Source: Cornus controversa
Taxonomy: Eukaryota > Streptophyta > Magnoliopsida > Cornales > Cornaceae
Direction of reading: 5' to 3'
Assembly (NCBI GenBank): GCA_026545225.1
Contig: CM048848.1
Coordinates: 25,522,806 to 25,586,805, forward strand
DNA: 64,000 nt
Shown here: in pieces, positions 11,871 through 23,902 of the stretch
How positions within the stretch are numbered: the stretch's first letter is position 1
Layout of the letters: each line of letters starts with the position of its first letter
Program-made: the position numbers and the translations under genes
Notes under the pieces: model-generated
The model's input: only the letters and a program-made list of their open reading frames with translations
Databases searched by the model: none
Told to the model about the DNA's origin: nothing

Positions 11871-12660
11871 TATTTGAATTTTCTTTACTTGTTCTAGTAT
11901 CATTCATGCATGCCCCATATTTGTATGTATTTTAAATCATTATCTCTACCCCTTGGTTAGTTCAATGGATGTGTGGAAGAGGCGTTGTTGTGGAACCCCG
12001 TTCATTGGATATTCGAGATAGGGGAAATTAATCTAAGCCACTAATCACCCAATTAGAAATTCGGTTAGAGTGTTATTTTCTTTTACACCCTCATTTGATT
12101 TTTGATATTGTGTGGATTCATGGTAAAATTGGATCAATAAAATCCAAATCACACACCCGCTTGTTTTCAAAATGCCCAAGGCATGATCATTATAATGGTT
12201 GACATCATTGTTATACCGTTATAATGCCTTAATTTTTCATGCTAAAGATGATTCACGTAGGGTTTTTACATCCCTTTTGAATTGTCACAAATGGTGCTCC
12301 GGCATACAAGTGACTAGTTAAAGTTCGGGATCATCATTATTTTTGAAAATATACACTCCAATTTAAAAGGTTCATTAAACCCTCTTTAATTTAAGTCAAT
12401 ACACCCTCCAAATTAGATGATAAGTTAAGATTCCAAAACACATTCCCTCAAATCGATAAATTCTTCAAAAATGTTCATTTCCAAGATTAAATTCTTATCT
12501 TTCATTTCTCTAAAAATCCCCTTTGCATGGAAATAGGTCTTTTAATTCCAAAAATTATTTTCATTTGTTTAAAACCCTAATTACATGGAAATGAATCTTT
12601 TAATTCCAAAAATTATTTTATTTTCTTTAAGCCTGGAATTGGGACTTCTAAATTCAAAAA
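11871..12660. other. Unassigned noncoding stretch
   Basis: AT-rich DNA without a credible ORF. Together with 15281-16650 it may be LTR or untranslated sequence of one large retroelement split by the Mutator-like insertion. The text at 15910-16620 supports that idea; this part alone gives no diagnostic motif. Confidence 0.35.
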
Positions 12661-13480
12661 CTATTTTCATTTATCTAAAACCACATTCCTATGTAAATAG
12701 TCATTTTCAACTCAAAATTGTCACTTTCTCTCTAAAAATTCCTTTCTCATGTAAATGGCCATTTTCAACTCAAAATTCTCAATCTCTCTTTAAAAATCAC
12801 ATCCCTATGTAAATGTCATTTTCAACTCAAAATTCTCACTCTCTCTTTAAAAATCCCATTCCTATGTAAATGGTCATTTTCAACTCAAATTCTCACTCTC
12901 TCTTTAAAAATCCCATTCCCATGTAAATGGTAATTTTCAACTCAAAATTCTCACTTTTCCTCTAAAAATCTCATTCCCATGTAAATGGTCGTTTTCAATT
13001 CAAGTCCCTCTTTTCACTTAAAAATACATTTTCATTCTAAAACTCCTATTTTCATCCCAAAACTCTATTTCGAACTCTAAATTGATATTTCCATTTCAGA
13101 ATTCCCTTTTCGACTCAAAATTAACGTCTTCACTAAATACTCCCTTTCAATTCAAAATTGACATTTTCACCCAAAAATACAATTTCATTTTAAAACTCCC
13201 TTTCCGATTCAAAATTAACATTTTCACTCAAAAATACAGTTTCATTTCAAAACTCTCTTTTTTAATTCAAAATCAATATTTCTACCCAAAATTGACATTT
13301 TCATTCCAAAAATTCTCATTCTTATTCCAAAATTCTTTTTTCAATTCTATATTGACATTTTCTCTCTAAAATATGTTTTCATCTCAAAAGACACTTTTCT
13401 CTTTAAAAATTCCATTCTTATTCTCAAACTCTATTTTTATTTTAAAACTTCCATTATTTCAAAAGTTAAAAAAACACCAT
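12660..13480 (+). repeat. 58-bp tandem repeat array
   Basis: The anchor ATGTAAAT recurs at 12691, 12749, 12807, 12864, 12921 and 12979, a period of 57-58 bp. The unit also contains TCATTTTCAACTCAAAATTC and CTCTCTTTAAAAATCCCATT. A diverged continuation (TTCAAAATTGACATTTTCAC-type units at 13151, 13208, 13266) keeps the same 57-58 bp period. Phenylalanine-rich ORFs here are repeat readings. Confidence 0.85.
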
Positions 13481-13899
13481 TTATATGAAAATTGGACATT
13501 TCATATCTTTAAAAATCAATCTCTTGGAAATGAACACTTAAAATAAAAAGGATAAACTTTATTGACACCTACTGAGGTTTGACGTATTATCATGCGGTTA
13601 CAACTTTGTGGAATCTTGTCACCAATACCCCCTATAGTTTGTGCCGTACGTACACCCTTTCCTGCCAAAAGTACACTTTGTCAGAGCACTTTTTCATGAT
13701 GAAATGACTTTGCTACTCTTTGACTGTTGACCTAACATTTTTTAATATTAAAATTACTCATTTAACCCTGCCTAATAGACCAAAATGCCCCCAACTATGC
13801 CCTATTATTATATACCCACTTCACTGTTATTACATATATATATACAAACACATATATATTTATACATGTATAGCGAAAGGGGGGGAGGAAACCATCGCA

Positions 13900-14660
13900 G
13901 CCGAGCACCACAACCACAACCACCACCACCATTGCCACCAACCACCACCACCATAGGCGGCAAAATCATCACCACCACCACTGTCGAATTCCAATCGCAA
14001 CCTAACCCAATCCAACTACCACCAACCACAACCACAACCACCAACCACCACCACCACTGTCGAACTCTAATCGCAACCTAACCCAAGCCAGCTGCCACAA
14101 ACCACAACCACAACCACAACCACAACCACTACCACTACCGCTACCACTAGCACCAACCCCCACCACCACAGGCGGCAAAACCACCACCACCACCACTTTC
14201 GAACTCCAATCGTAACCTAACCCAAGTTAACTGCCACCAACCACAACCACAACCACAACCACAACCACCACCACCACCACCACCATTGTCGAACTCCAAT
14301 CGCAACCTAACCCAAGCCACCTACCACCAACCACAACCACAACCACCACTACCACCAACTACCACCACCATTGTCGAACTTGAATCGCAACCTAACCCAA
14401 GCCAACTGCCACCACAAACCCCGAATCGACAACTAACCCCGAGACCCAAATCACAAAACTCAAACACGCACAAGCACCAAAACCACCACTGCCAGAAGCC
14501 AAACCACAAACCAGCAACCCAAACGCCAAACCAATAATCACCGTACACAATCCAAACACATCGGTGCCAAAACCACCACCGCAACAAGCCAAATCCCCCC
14601 AAACCAGCAACCACCGTACACAATCCAAACACACCAGCACCAAAACCACCACCCAATCAC
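13900..14660 (+). repeat. CCA/ACC-rich repeat block
   Basis: Imperfect ACCACAACCACC repeats with recurring punctuation of the type TCGAACTCCAATCGCAACC plus TAACCCAAGCC at about 13985, 14058, 14200, 14290 and 14375. This gives a higher-order unit of about 75-140 bp. All six frames stay open for long stretches and give His/Asn/Pro/Thr-rich or Val/Gly-rich peptides. That is a composition effect, not evidence of a protein. Confidence 0.85.
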
Positions 14661-14962
14661 TATGGCCATAGCACCCAAAACCAATCCAACATTTTTGTCA
14701 AAAATTTAGCTCTTCATAAAATCTAGCTCTCTGGTTTGTTATTAGGGTTTAAGATATGGAATGTGAGGGGTGTGGTTGATTTGTTGTATACAAGTTGGGT
14801 TGGGAAAAGATGATGGAGCAGAGAATGAGAGGGTGATGAGAGAAAATCAATGGAGGTGGTGTTAACTGTGGTGGTGGTGTCGACTGTGGGGGTGGTGTCG
14901 ACTGTGGTTGTGGTGGTACAACTAGTGTAAGATGGGATTGTGGTGGTGTTGGTGTTGATTGT

Positions 14963-14963
<1 letters not shown>

Positions 14964-15024
<61 letters not shown>

Positions 15025-15055
15025 TAGTATCACATATATATATACACACAGTCAT
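14964..15055. repeat. TA and CA microsatellite
   Basis: An uninterrupted TA run of about 50 bp (14964-15013) followed by CACACACA and a further TATATA, inside the Mutator-like element. Confidence 0.95.
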
Positions 15056-15280
15056 GAGTTAAAATGGGTTAATAATAATCATAAGCTTTTTCGTCTTTTT
15101 GCAATTCTTATATTTTTATATTAAAAATTAATTCAATAATAAAGGGTAATTTAGACATTTCACACCTTTTTTAAATGAAAAGACTAACAGAGGGTGTTGG
15201 TGACAAAATTACACAAACTTGTAACCGCATGATAATACCTCAAACCTCAAGGGGTGTCAATAAAGTTTACCAAATTAAAA

Positions 15281-15700
15281 AACATGCAAAGTACCCAAAC
15301 AATCTTTCTCAATTTCAAACATACAACATACACAATAGTCTCCCATAATTTAAAACATATAACATACATAACACTATTCTTCAATTTAAAACATACAACA
15401 TAGACAACACACCTTTCCTCAGTTTAAAACATACAACATAAACAATACATCCTTTGTCGAGTCAAAACATACAACACACATAACATTCTTTCTCAAAAAT
15501 GAACACACACAACATATCCTGCGTCAATTTAAAACATTCAACATACATAACTCACACTTTCTCTGAACGAACACACACAACACATCATCCCTCAACTTAA
15601 AACATTCAACATATATAACACACTCCTTCTCAATAATAAATATACACAATACATTCTTCCTCAAAAAGATAAAAATTCTCAAACATGTTTTTTTTTTAAA
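15281..15700. repeat. 36-38 bp tandem repeat
   Basis: The anchor AAACATA is followed by CAACATA and recurs at 15317, 15353, 15388, 15427 and 15465 (steps 35-39), then more loosely at 15532 and 15600. The unit alternates with CTTTCTC/CTTCCTC text. No coding function. Confidence 0.75.
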
Positions 15701-16650
15701 ATTTATCTTGTCCAATTCGACACATACACTTCTTTAAAAATACATTCTCAAAGCAAACTCTCTCTCGATAATCTTTTCATCCAATTCAAATCAGCGACTC
15801 TCATAAGGATCATGCAAATTCACTGGCCTTCGTAAAGGCTAATCACTTTCAAACTCATTCAATGACTTTCGTATAAGTCATCTTCATTTTCATCTCTTTC
15901 GAACGACGTTCGACCTGATTCCCACCGTAGTTGGGATACGTAGGCAACTCAGGCAACCCTAAGTTCCGTCATACCACCCAATCATTTCCAAGTCTCATTT
16001 TAATCTCTTTTGAACTATGTTTGACCTGATTCCCACCATAGTTATGATAAATAGGCAACCCTAAGTTCGGTCATACCATCCTAACATCTATAATTCCAAC
16101 ACAACTTCATCCATGATTCCAAAATCAACAGACATCTTCCTTTAGATCAAAATACTTATCTTATCTCAAGTCTAACGAGTTTTCAAATTCATACCAATTA
16201 GAGAATTACATCTCATCACTCATTAGATTGAACTAGTCTATAAGGTAACATCAAACTAGGTACTATAAAGTACCTCATTTCCTAATCCTCATAAGCAACA
16301 TGAAAGATAAAGTAGGTAACCGTGTTCTCACAGATGTTATGGGGTGCCTAACACCTTCCCCATACATAACCAAATCCTCGAATCCATTAATCTGGTTTCT
16401 CGAAGACCATATCGTAGTCAAACACCTTAGGGCCCACACTTGTCCAATTCATGTCTATTCATTCAAATTGTTGGTAACCTAGCACACCAAAACTCAATCT
16501 TAGGTGCCAACTCCACACAAACACACATAAGGCCCTAGCACCTCTAAGATCACACCACATCATAATACACGAAATAGCTGGCGACCTTTCCATCCACATG
16601 GGGAGGGGACCCCAGTGGTTGCGGGTGTGACACCTATCACTCATAAGCTG
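15701..16650 (+). mobile_element. Possible Tat/Ogre-like LTR end
   Basis: Contains phrases I associate with LTR/leader regions of large Tat/Ogre-type gypsy elements: CACCGTAGTTGGGATACGTA plus GGCAA (15925-15955, repeated at 16030), GGGGTGCCTAACACCTTCCC (16340), and GGCGACC...GGGGACCCC...TGTGACA near 16580-16632. There is no PBS I can name and no gag after it. The family assignment is recall-based and tentative. Confidence 0.4.
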
Positions 16651-17771
16651 CTCATCCTGTCAGCTGCAAGTAGAAGAAAAAAGACTCAGTTAATGCAATA
16701 TTCTACAATCAATTGTGAATGATCAATAATACCAACAAACCATTTACATTTGTACTATTATAGAATAAATATATCTATTTTACTCCAAGATAAATGACTT
16801 TGAAAAAATTCCAGTACATCTCTAGCACCTCCTATCCAGATTCTTTCAGCTGAACCTTGAGCAACCCAGTACAAGTTCATCGTCAAACTAGTTTGCGTAG
16901 GGACATTACTTATTTGGGTCTACATGGGGTATAATATGTGTGTTACAACAATAGTGAATGGTTAGGCTATGAATTGTTTCAGATTCCGTTGCAAACTGAA
17001 CCCAAAAAAAAAGACAAATATAACTTCAAAAATCTTATTAATAGTGTTTACACAATAAATAGTAACAATAACTAAATATATTTGAAGACAATATATAAAC
17101 TAAACATGTTTACTTGAAATTTTAAAAATTTTCATGTCACATTACCACATATTAAACAATTTAATTGTAGGACATATAGGCAAATATATAAACATGTATA
17201 ATTGAAGTGCAGAATCCCTAATTGGTAAAATCCCCAAATTGAGTAAACCCCAAACCCAAATTAAAGCTAATTACACTTAATTGGACTGAAATGTCAAATT
17301 AATTTAAGGGCATAAACAATAATTGGAAAAACCTCCAAATTGATGGAACTCCAAACCCTAATTGGACATATTTAGACCTAATTAGACTGAAATTCCAAAT
17401 TAATTAAAGGGCAGAAGCCCTAATTGGCAATTTACCAAAATTAATTGTCCCCCAAAATCAAATTAAACCTAATTAGAATGCCTAATTAGACGTAATATAA
17501 AAAAACACTTAAAAAATGCCAAAGCCTGAAAAAATCAAACAAAAATAGTAAAATATGATATGAGAACTTGATGCAAAAAAATTGAGAGAGAGAAAGTGAT
17601 TGACAAATTAGGGAACTCACGTCTTGTAACTTTTACAACCAAATGATCACCAACCCTTCGAAGTCATAATCTTTGATAGAATGAGAGACGAAGTGAGAAG
17701 TGGAGGGAACTATGTGTATGAACTAGTGGTATGTTAAAGCATGAGAATGGGAGAGTGTGATCGGCATTTAA
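16651..17771. other. Unassigned noncoding DNA
   Basis: No credible gene. From about 17205 to 17500 there are loose repeats of the phrase CCCTAATTGG/CAAATTAATT with AAACCTAATTAG, spaced roughly 100-115 bp. The stretch ends at the Athila-like LTR. It may be one flank of a sequence that resumes at 32029. Confidence 0.4.
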
Positions 17772-19152
17772 TGTTACGCATTCTAGCCTCTTAATTTGCA
17801 TATTTTATTCTTAGTAACAGTTTATTTGTGATTTTACTCTACTTTTGTGTTTTCTGTCTTTTCAGGGCTTTAATGATTATTTCAGTTAAAACCATGATTT
17901 TTGGACTTTTAAAGAAGACATTCAAGAGGGTTAGATGAAGCCTACATCAAATGGATCCATTCAACTCCATATTTTTACTCAAAATAGCCCAAGAAAATGG
18001 TCCAAGAGAATTATAACTACTTAAGGAGGTTACGAGCCTGAAGCCCAATTCTACACTTAATCCAGTTTTAATCCCGTTTTGGAAAGTGGATCAAAAGTCT
18101 TATTTCTGAGAATCAATTCGACTTGATTGTCGTGAAGATTAAACAAAATTTGATTCTGGACACTTTGTTATTTCATGTAAATTTCATGAATCGGACTTTT
18201 ACTAGGTCAAAACTTGGGCCGAACATCAGTAGAAAAATCCAACTGTTTAGGGCTACGAGAAAATCCTAATTATCTCCTAATTAGATTAGAAATCTATCTC
18301 CTAATTGGATTAGAACTTTATGTATTCTCTTGGGGTATAAAGTGGCGAATTGGAGGCTATTTTGAGTGGAGGAAAAGAATTGGAGTCTAGGGCAGAGAAG
18401 ATAGAGATAATCTGGATTTTATCTATTTTATTTCATTATGTCTTTTATTATTTTGTTATCTTCTTCTTCTACCATGTGTAACTAAACTCCTCAACTAGGG
18501 TTGAGGAGGAAACCTCCATTAATTAAGTGAAGTTATTTTGTTCATTAATTGATTCTCATGTGTATGATTTAAATGCTTATGATTTTTGCTTCTTGTGATT
18601 AATTATTTTGTAGTTCTTTCGCTATCTATATCATGCATATACAGTTGTTAGAGAGTATTATAATTAATCTAAGCTTGAGTTTGTATTTCTTAAAAGTGAT
18701 AATCTTTGATCTTATGTTTTTCATTAAATTGGATACATAAGATGCTTAAAATATTACACTAGTAAAGCGAAGGAAAGTGTACCTTTTTAATATATTTTTT
18801 ATAGTGCTTTATTGTTAAATCTTGAGTAAGCAATAGATTGATCTCTTGATTGCTACTCTAAATTTGGGGATTAATAAATGAATATTAGAAGCTTCATGGA
18901 TTTAATGGTGGTGGAATCTGAAACCTTAGTTATTTTCTCTATTTGATTTCAATTGTGTTATTTTATTTGCTCGCTAGTTTAATCTCTCTCAAATCAACCA
19001 ACTTTTGTTTAAACTACATTAGTTTTAAATTAATTTGAATTTGTATTAGTTTTTCTTTTCAAAGCATTCTCTTGGGTTCGACCTCGTTCTTGCCGATCTA
19101 TACTTTAATAGATTCGTACACTTGCGAGTTATTTTACACTTTTAAAACAACA
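17772..19152 (+). repeat. Athila-like 5' LTR
   Basis: 1381 bp, starting TGTTACGCATTCTAGCC and ending TTTTAAAACAACA. A TATAAA at 18336-18341 in GGGGTATAAAGTGGCG is the likely promoter element. It differs from the 3' LTR by numerous substitutions and by a block of about 24 bp near 18290 (CTCCTAATTGGATTAGAA duplicated here), so the element is not recent. Confidence 0.9.
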
Positions 19153-20538
19153 TCAAGTTTTTGGTGCCGTTGCCTGGGAATCACAAACAAGAAACTAATC
19201 AAATTTTGATTGATTTAATTCTTCTACTAGTTATAATTTAGTTTTTTTTTTTTGTTATTATCAAAAAAAAAAAAATCTTTACAATTTTATTTATTTGTTC
19301 TAGGTTGAAAAAAAAAACTTTTTCTTTATTAGTTTAGTTTTAGTTTTAGTTTTAGTTTTATTAATTTTATTTTTATTATTATTTCTCTTAGTTTAGTTTT
19401 AGTTTTAATTTTATTTCATTATTAATGTTTTACCTGATACTTCTTGAATTCTATAGGTGGTATTGTTGAAAATTGCCTTTTTCGCATTTTCTTGGGCACT
19501 ACTTTGGAATCCATGTAAGTACAATTTCTTTTGTTTATTTATATTTTTCTTTTCTTAGATTAGGAAAACATAAATTTTTGTTTTAGGTTGATAACTTTTG
19601 CATGATAACTCTAGGATTGAATAACTTAGAAATAACCCTAGGGTCACACTTTTTTCAAGTTTATTTTATATTTTATTTTTTTTTTCTCTAGTTAAAAAAA
19701 AGAAAAGAAAGAAAGACCACACACTCACTCACTTTTTATTTTATTTTTGTTTATATGATGTGTTTTGTTTGTGCATTTTAATTTAGCATTCTTGCATTAA
19801 AATTTTAGTAAGGGCACGAACCCCCTACAAGATAAGGATTGGATTTCATCACCAATTCCTTGCCCACCTAGGTTAAAAATTCTCTTGTATTTGTCTATCC
19901 CAAGACAAATTTAGTTTAAATTTAAAATCAAGTAGACATTAGCCACAGGAATTCACATAGCTTATAGGACCCTCTTGGAGAGAGTTAACTTTTGGTAACT
20001 CCAGTGAGTACCTTCCAACTTCACAATGTCTAGGAAAGTTCTGAAGATTTTGGGTTTTAATTGGGAGCTTTTGTGACCCCTCCAATCTATCTTAGAAACT
20101 TTCCTAGTTGTATTGTTGGTGGGGCTTAACCGGTAATCCTCTAGTTCCTCTGAAAGGGAGCAGAAGCTGTCTAACTAGGTAAAAATTATTTTGGAACTAG
20201 TCCAAATAGTTCTTTAGGAAAAAAATAAAAAAAAAACTAAAATAGAAATCACTAACCTTGAATTAAATTTGAAAAAAAAAAAAAAATTGCTTGTTTATTT
20301 GGTTGGTGTTTTTGTGAGTCATTTTAGGAGTCCATTTTTTTTCTTTCTCTTTTTTCTTTCGCATTAGGTCATCTTAGATTAAATTATTCTCAGCAATCCA
20401 TTTCATTAAGTCTTTCTAGTGTATGTTGGGTCGTCGATCTCTCTGAATCCAGAGTTGTTTCCATTAGATCTTGAGATTGAGAGAACATTTCGAAAGGGTG
20501 TGAAAATTCTAGTGTTAGAGATCCTTCTTTGCCCAAGA
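19153..20538 (+). promoter_or_regulatory. Athila-like PBS and long leader
   Basis: The PBS region TTTTTGGTGCCGTTGCC begins a few bases after the LTR. The leader of nearly 1.4 kb is noncoding, rich in TTTTAGTTTTAG and A/T runs. An ATG at 20539 (MADPIETKSL) is the probable original gag start. Confidence 0.7.
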
Positions 20539-22259
20539 TGGCAGATCCTATTGAAACTAAATCCCTTAAAGGACTGTTACACTCCTGTGCAGATTACAAA
20601 CCTGTCTTGCATTGTGTTACCTGCTACCCTACAAGGACATTTTGAGATACGGGCGGCGGTAATTAATTTACTGCTCACTTTTAGAGGTCTTAGCTCTGAT
20701 GATCCATACCTCCATGTCAAGGAATTTTTAGAGATTGTTCCACACTACAATTTCAAAATATTTCTGAGAAGTCAATCAAATTGCGGTTATTTCCATTATC
20801 TTTGAAAGGGAAAGCAAAATCTTGGTTATACTCATTGGAACCTGCCTCTGTCAATTCATGGAATGGGTTATGCACCAAATTCCTTACCAAGTTCTTTCCC
20901 ATGCACAAAACTAACTCCCTTCGTCGAAATATCATGCAATCTACTCAAAAAGAGGGTGAGGAGTTTTACATATGTTGGAAAAAATTTAATGATCTTCTCC
21001 TTAAGTGTCCCCATCATGGTTTTGCTAAGTGGCAATTAGTTCAATTCTTTTATGAGGGTTTGTCACCCCATAATCGTCAATTAATTGAATCACGAGGTGG
21101 GGTAGAATTCATGTCTAAGAATGAGGATGAAGTATGGAAATTTCTTGATGCATTGTTAGAGAACTCTCAATAATGGGAGTACTCAGGGAGGGTTGAAAGG
21201 AGTTCTATATCAGTACTCTCAGAACCCAAAAATGGAAGAATTTATGAGGTCCAAGAGGAGACCAATTTGAGTGCAAGGATAACTAGTCTAACTAGGAAAG
21301 TGGAGGCTATAGAGATGAGTAAAGGGAGTAATTGTTCTGTTCGTACAGTTAGTGAGGTGTGTCAATTATGTGAGAGTTTTTCTCATATAGCTAAAACTCC
21401 ATCTATTGCATCTTTTCATGAGTGTATAGCCGAACAAGCCAATGCACTCAATTCCTATAAGAAACCATTTGACAGCCCTTATTCTAACACATACAATCCT
21501 AATTGGAGGAACCACCCTAATTTTTCTTGGAGGCAAGACCAACCTTGGAACAACCAAGGGGTGCAACCTATGCAACCCCAAGGGCAACCACAATTTTTAT
21601 ATCCTTCCATGTCCCAAAATACCCCTCCGTATGTTCCCCCACCTCAACAAAGACCAACTTTAGAGGATACTTTCCAACAGTTCATGTAATAGACCAGTCA
21701 GTCAATTTCTAAGTTAGAAATTCAAATAGGTCAATTAGCCACTGTTGTAGGAGATAGGGAGAAGAGAAAGTTTCCTAGTCAGCATGTGCCTAACCCAAAG
21801 GGTCAGTTTTATATTAGTGACCAGTACAGTTCACATGAGCAAGTTCAGTCTATCACAACCCTAAGGTCAGGCAGACAAGTTGATAATGGAGTCCAAATGC
21901 CTATGCATAATGAGGAAATTGAAAAGAATCGTGTTCGCGGTTTAGGGAGGGAGGACAAAACTACATCTGAAGTTGAGTCAAAAATTCAAGTCCCTAGTCT
22001 TGACCCACCATCTCAAATAAGTCCACCAGTTATAAACTTTGTTCCTACTGCACCATATCCTGAAAGACTTCAAAAGCCTAAGAAGGGGAATCACTATAAT
22101 GATATTATGGAAGTGTTTAAACAAGTCAAAATTAATATTCTATTTCTCGATGCAATTCAACAAGTATCTTCTTATACAAAATTCTTAAAGGACTTGTGTA
22201 TGGTCAAACGTGGCTTACATGTGCACAAGAAAGCCTCCTCACTGAACAAGTTAGCTTAA
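20539..22259 (+). pseudogene. Athila-like gag
   Basis: Gag coat protein remnant. It starts MADPIETKSL at 20539, then shifts frame (about 20565) into KDCYTPVQ... with GLSSDDPYLHVKEFLEIV, the usual Athila DP-HLKEF block. It shifts again near 20760 into LRLFPLSLKGKAKSWLYSL and FLTKFFPMHKTNSLR. The frame from 20781 stays the same to 22259 except for in-frame stops at 21171 (TAA) and 21687-21692 (TAA TAG). A zinc-knuckle start, VCQLCESFSH, appears at 21358 without its last Cys. YSNTYNPNWRNHPNFSW follows near 21480, then SITTLRSG and a K/E-rich linker. Confidence 0.85.
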
Positions 22260-22269
22260 TCATCCAACA

Positions 22270-22947
22270 TTGCACTCCACCTAAATTTAAGGATCCTGGA
22301 TGTCCTACAATTTCATGTACCATATGTGATAAAAAAATTGAGCAAGCTTTGCTGACTTGGGTGTGAGTGTCAACTTGTTGCCTTACTCTGTTTACGAGCA
22401 ACTAGATCTTGGTGAGTTGAAACCCATAAAGGTAGTACTCCAATTAGCAGATCGCTCAATTAAGGTACCTCGTGGTGTTATTGAGGATGTGCTCATTCAA
22501 GTTGATAAATTATTTTTTCCTGTATACTTTATTGTCTTAGACACTCAACATGTAGCTAATCCTACTAGCCAGATTCCTGTCATCTTAGGTAATCCATTCC
22601 TAACCACTTCAAATGCTCTAATCAACTGTAGAAATGGTGTTGTAAAACTCTCTTTTAGAAATATGTCGGTTGAGCTTAATGTTTTTAACGTAAATCGACA
22701 ACCACTAGACTCTGAAGATATTTGTGAGTTAAATTTAATAGAGAGTCTAGATCAGAATACTTTTATTCATGCTAGTTATAAGGACCTTTTAGAGGTAAGG
22801 CTAACTAATTTTGGCTGTGATTTTGATATTGATAGTGTTTGTAAAGATGTGAATGCTTTATTGGATGTGAATGTTTCATTGAATTTAGTCCATTTTATAG
22901 ACACTAAAAAGTGGAAAGCCAAGATAGAAAGTCAAGGTATCGGTTGA
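22270..22947 (+). pseudogene. Athila-like protease and tail
   Basis: Aspartic protease remnant. The active-site block near 22350 reads DLGVSVNLLPYSVY, where Athila proteases usually show DLGASVN. Further on come LADRSIKVPRGVIEDVLIQV and the second conserved block PVILGNPFLTTSNALI. A tail of about 100 residues continues to a stop at 22947. Several frameshifts separate it from gag. In complete Athila elements RT follows; here noncoding sequence does. Confidence 0.8.
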
Positions 22948-23139
22948 GTTATAGTTCCTTTTATCATTACTGTACATTATTAGTTTTAGAATTTCGAGGA
23001 CTTGCGTCTTTTTATTTTTAGTTTGTGTCAATTTTTTTTCTTTTAGTTTGTGTATTTAATTTTAAATTTTTTCTTAGAAATTTTTTTTTTCATAAGGGTC
23101 CGCTATAACCACCCATTCTCTGACTATGTATGTAGTACC
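22948..23139 (+). other. Athila noncoding, left of nested insertion
   Basis: T-rich noncoding DNA. From about 23095 a short open frame (VRYNHPFSDYV) runs into the insertion point. It resumes after the nested element at 28870 and ends at a stop near 29028. The nested insertion therefore split a small ORF of the Athila-like element. Confidence 0.5.
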
Positions 23140-23317
23140 TGTAGACATTAAAAAATTACATGATAGACCCAAAATACAATTTGGGTTTATGTTCAGTTTA
23201 GCCCACTTTAAAATATGGCCCAATGAGTCAGATAATTTGAAGCCAGACCCACCACAAATAAATGAGTTATGGGCTGGTCTAAATTGTCTAAGAAGTCAAA
23301 GCCCACTTAAAAATGGG

Positions 23318-23372
<55 letters not shown>

Positions 23373-23454
23373 AATTATCAAAATTATCATAAAAGATAAT
23401 TATAGGATAATTATTAAAGGAAAAGAAAGTTACAAATCTACCCCTCCGGTGAGC

Positions 23455-23463
23455 CTATAAATA
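23455..23463 (+). promoter_or_regulatory. TATA box in LTR
   Basis: CTATAAATA, followed by a GA-rich likely transcript start region. It is identical in the 3' LTR at 28508-28516. Confidence 0.7.
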
Positions 23464-23749
23464 AAGGTCCAGAGGTGGGAGAAGGGGAACCGAGAAGATT
23501 CTCAGAAAAAGCTGAAGCTCTGCAGAATTCTTCACTCAAAATCCAAAACTCCAAAGCATCTAAACCCTGAAGGAGAAGAACAACAAGCACATCATCCACG
23601 TGCCGTTCGTCACCAAAGTTTCAATCCAACTCAAGATCAAGCTCTTACAGCCCTTGAAGCTGGATCACCAAGGAGATCGAATTAGAGGACCTTATCTTCA
23701 TATTTCTTTTGTAAAGATTTACAGAGGATTGTACCCTTTTTCTTGAATC

Positions 23750-23755
23750 AATAAA
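23750..23755 (+). terminator. LTR poly(A) signal
   Basis: AATAAA in a T-rich context about 60 bp before the LTR end. The functional copy would be the one in the 3' LTR at 28803-28808. Confidence 0.55.
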
Positions 23756-23902
23756 AATTATTTATTTGTCACTAATTTTCGTTCCTAGATTTTCGGACAC
23801 GAAATTTGTGTGTACAAATTTCTGGCACGCCCGGTGGGACCTCCTCTGCCTCTCATCTCTGTCTCCTACAACATACCTCCAAAACTCTGTTCATCCGAAT
23901 CT

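Larger units (their letters stand above)
13550..15271. mobile_element. Mutator-like TIR element, nonautonomous
   Basis: Two inverted arms of about 90 bp bound this 1722-bp element. The left arm starts GGATAAACTTTATTGACACC. The right arm, read in reverse, starts GGTAAACTTTATTGACACC. Both continue with matching text through ATTATCATGCGGTTACAA. The flanks are AAATAAAAA (13541-13549) and AAATTAAAA (15272-15280), a 9-bp duplication with one mismatch, as expected for Mutator-like elements. There is no transposase. The interior is CCA/ACC repeats, G/T-rich repeats and a long TA run, and I could not identify a captured gene. Confidence 0.8.
23140..23816 (+). repeat. 5' LTR of gag-only element
   Basis: 677 bp. 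The TATA box CTATAAATA is at 23455-23463 and a poly(A) signal AATAAA at 23750-23755. A TA microsatellite of about 48 bp (23322-23368) lies in U3. Comparison with the 3' LTR by eye gives about four substitutions (near 23301, 23473, 23685 and 23760) plus microsatellite length. Confidence 0.92.

Noticed and set aside
13720..15055. His/Asn/Pro/Thr-rich and Val/Gly/Trp-rich ORFs
   Set aside because: Both strands and several frames are open over CCA/ACC repeats, which is what a simple repeat produces.
23810..23902. Gag-like frame starting at 23810
   Set aside because: The codon there is GTG at the LTR edge; ATG 23903 in better context is the first real start.
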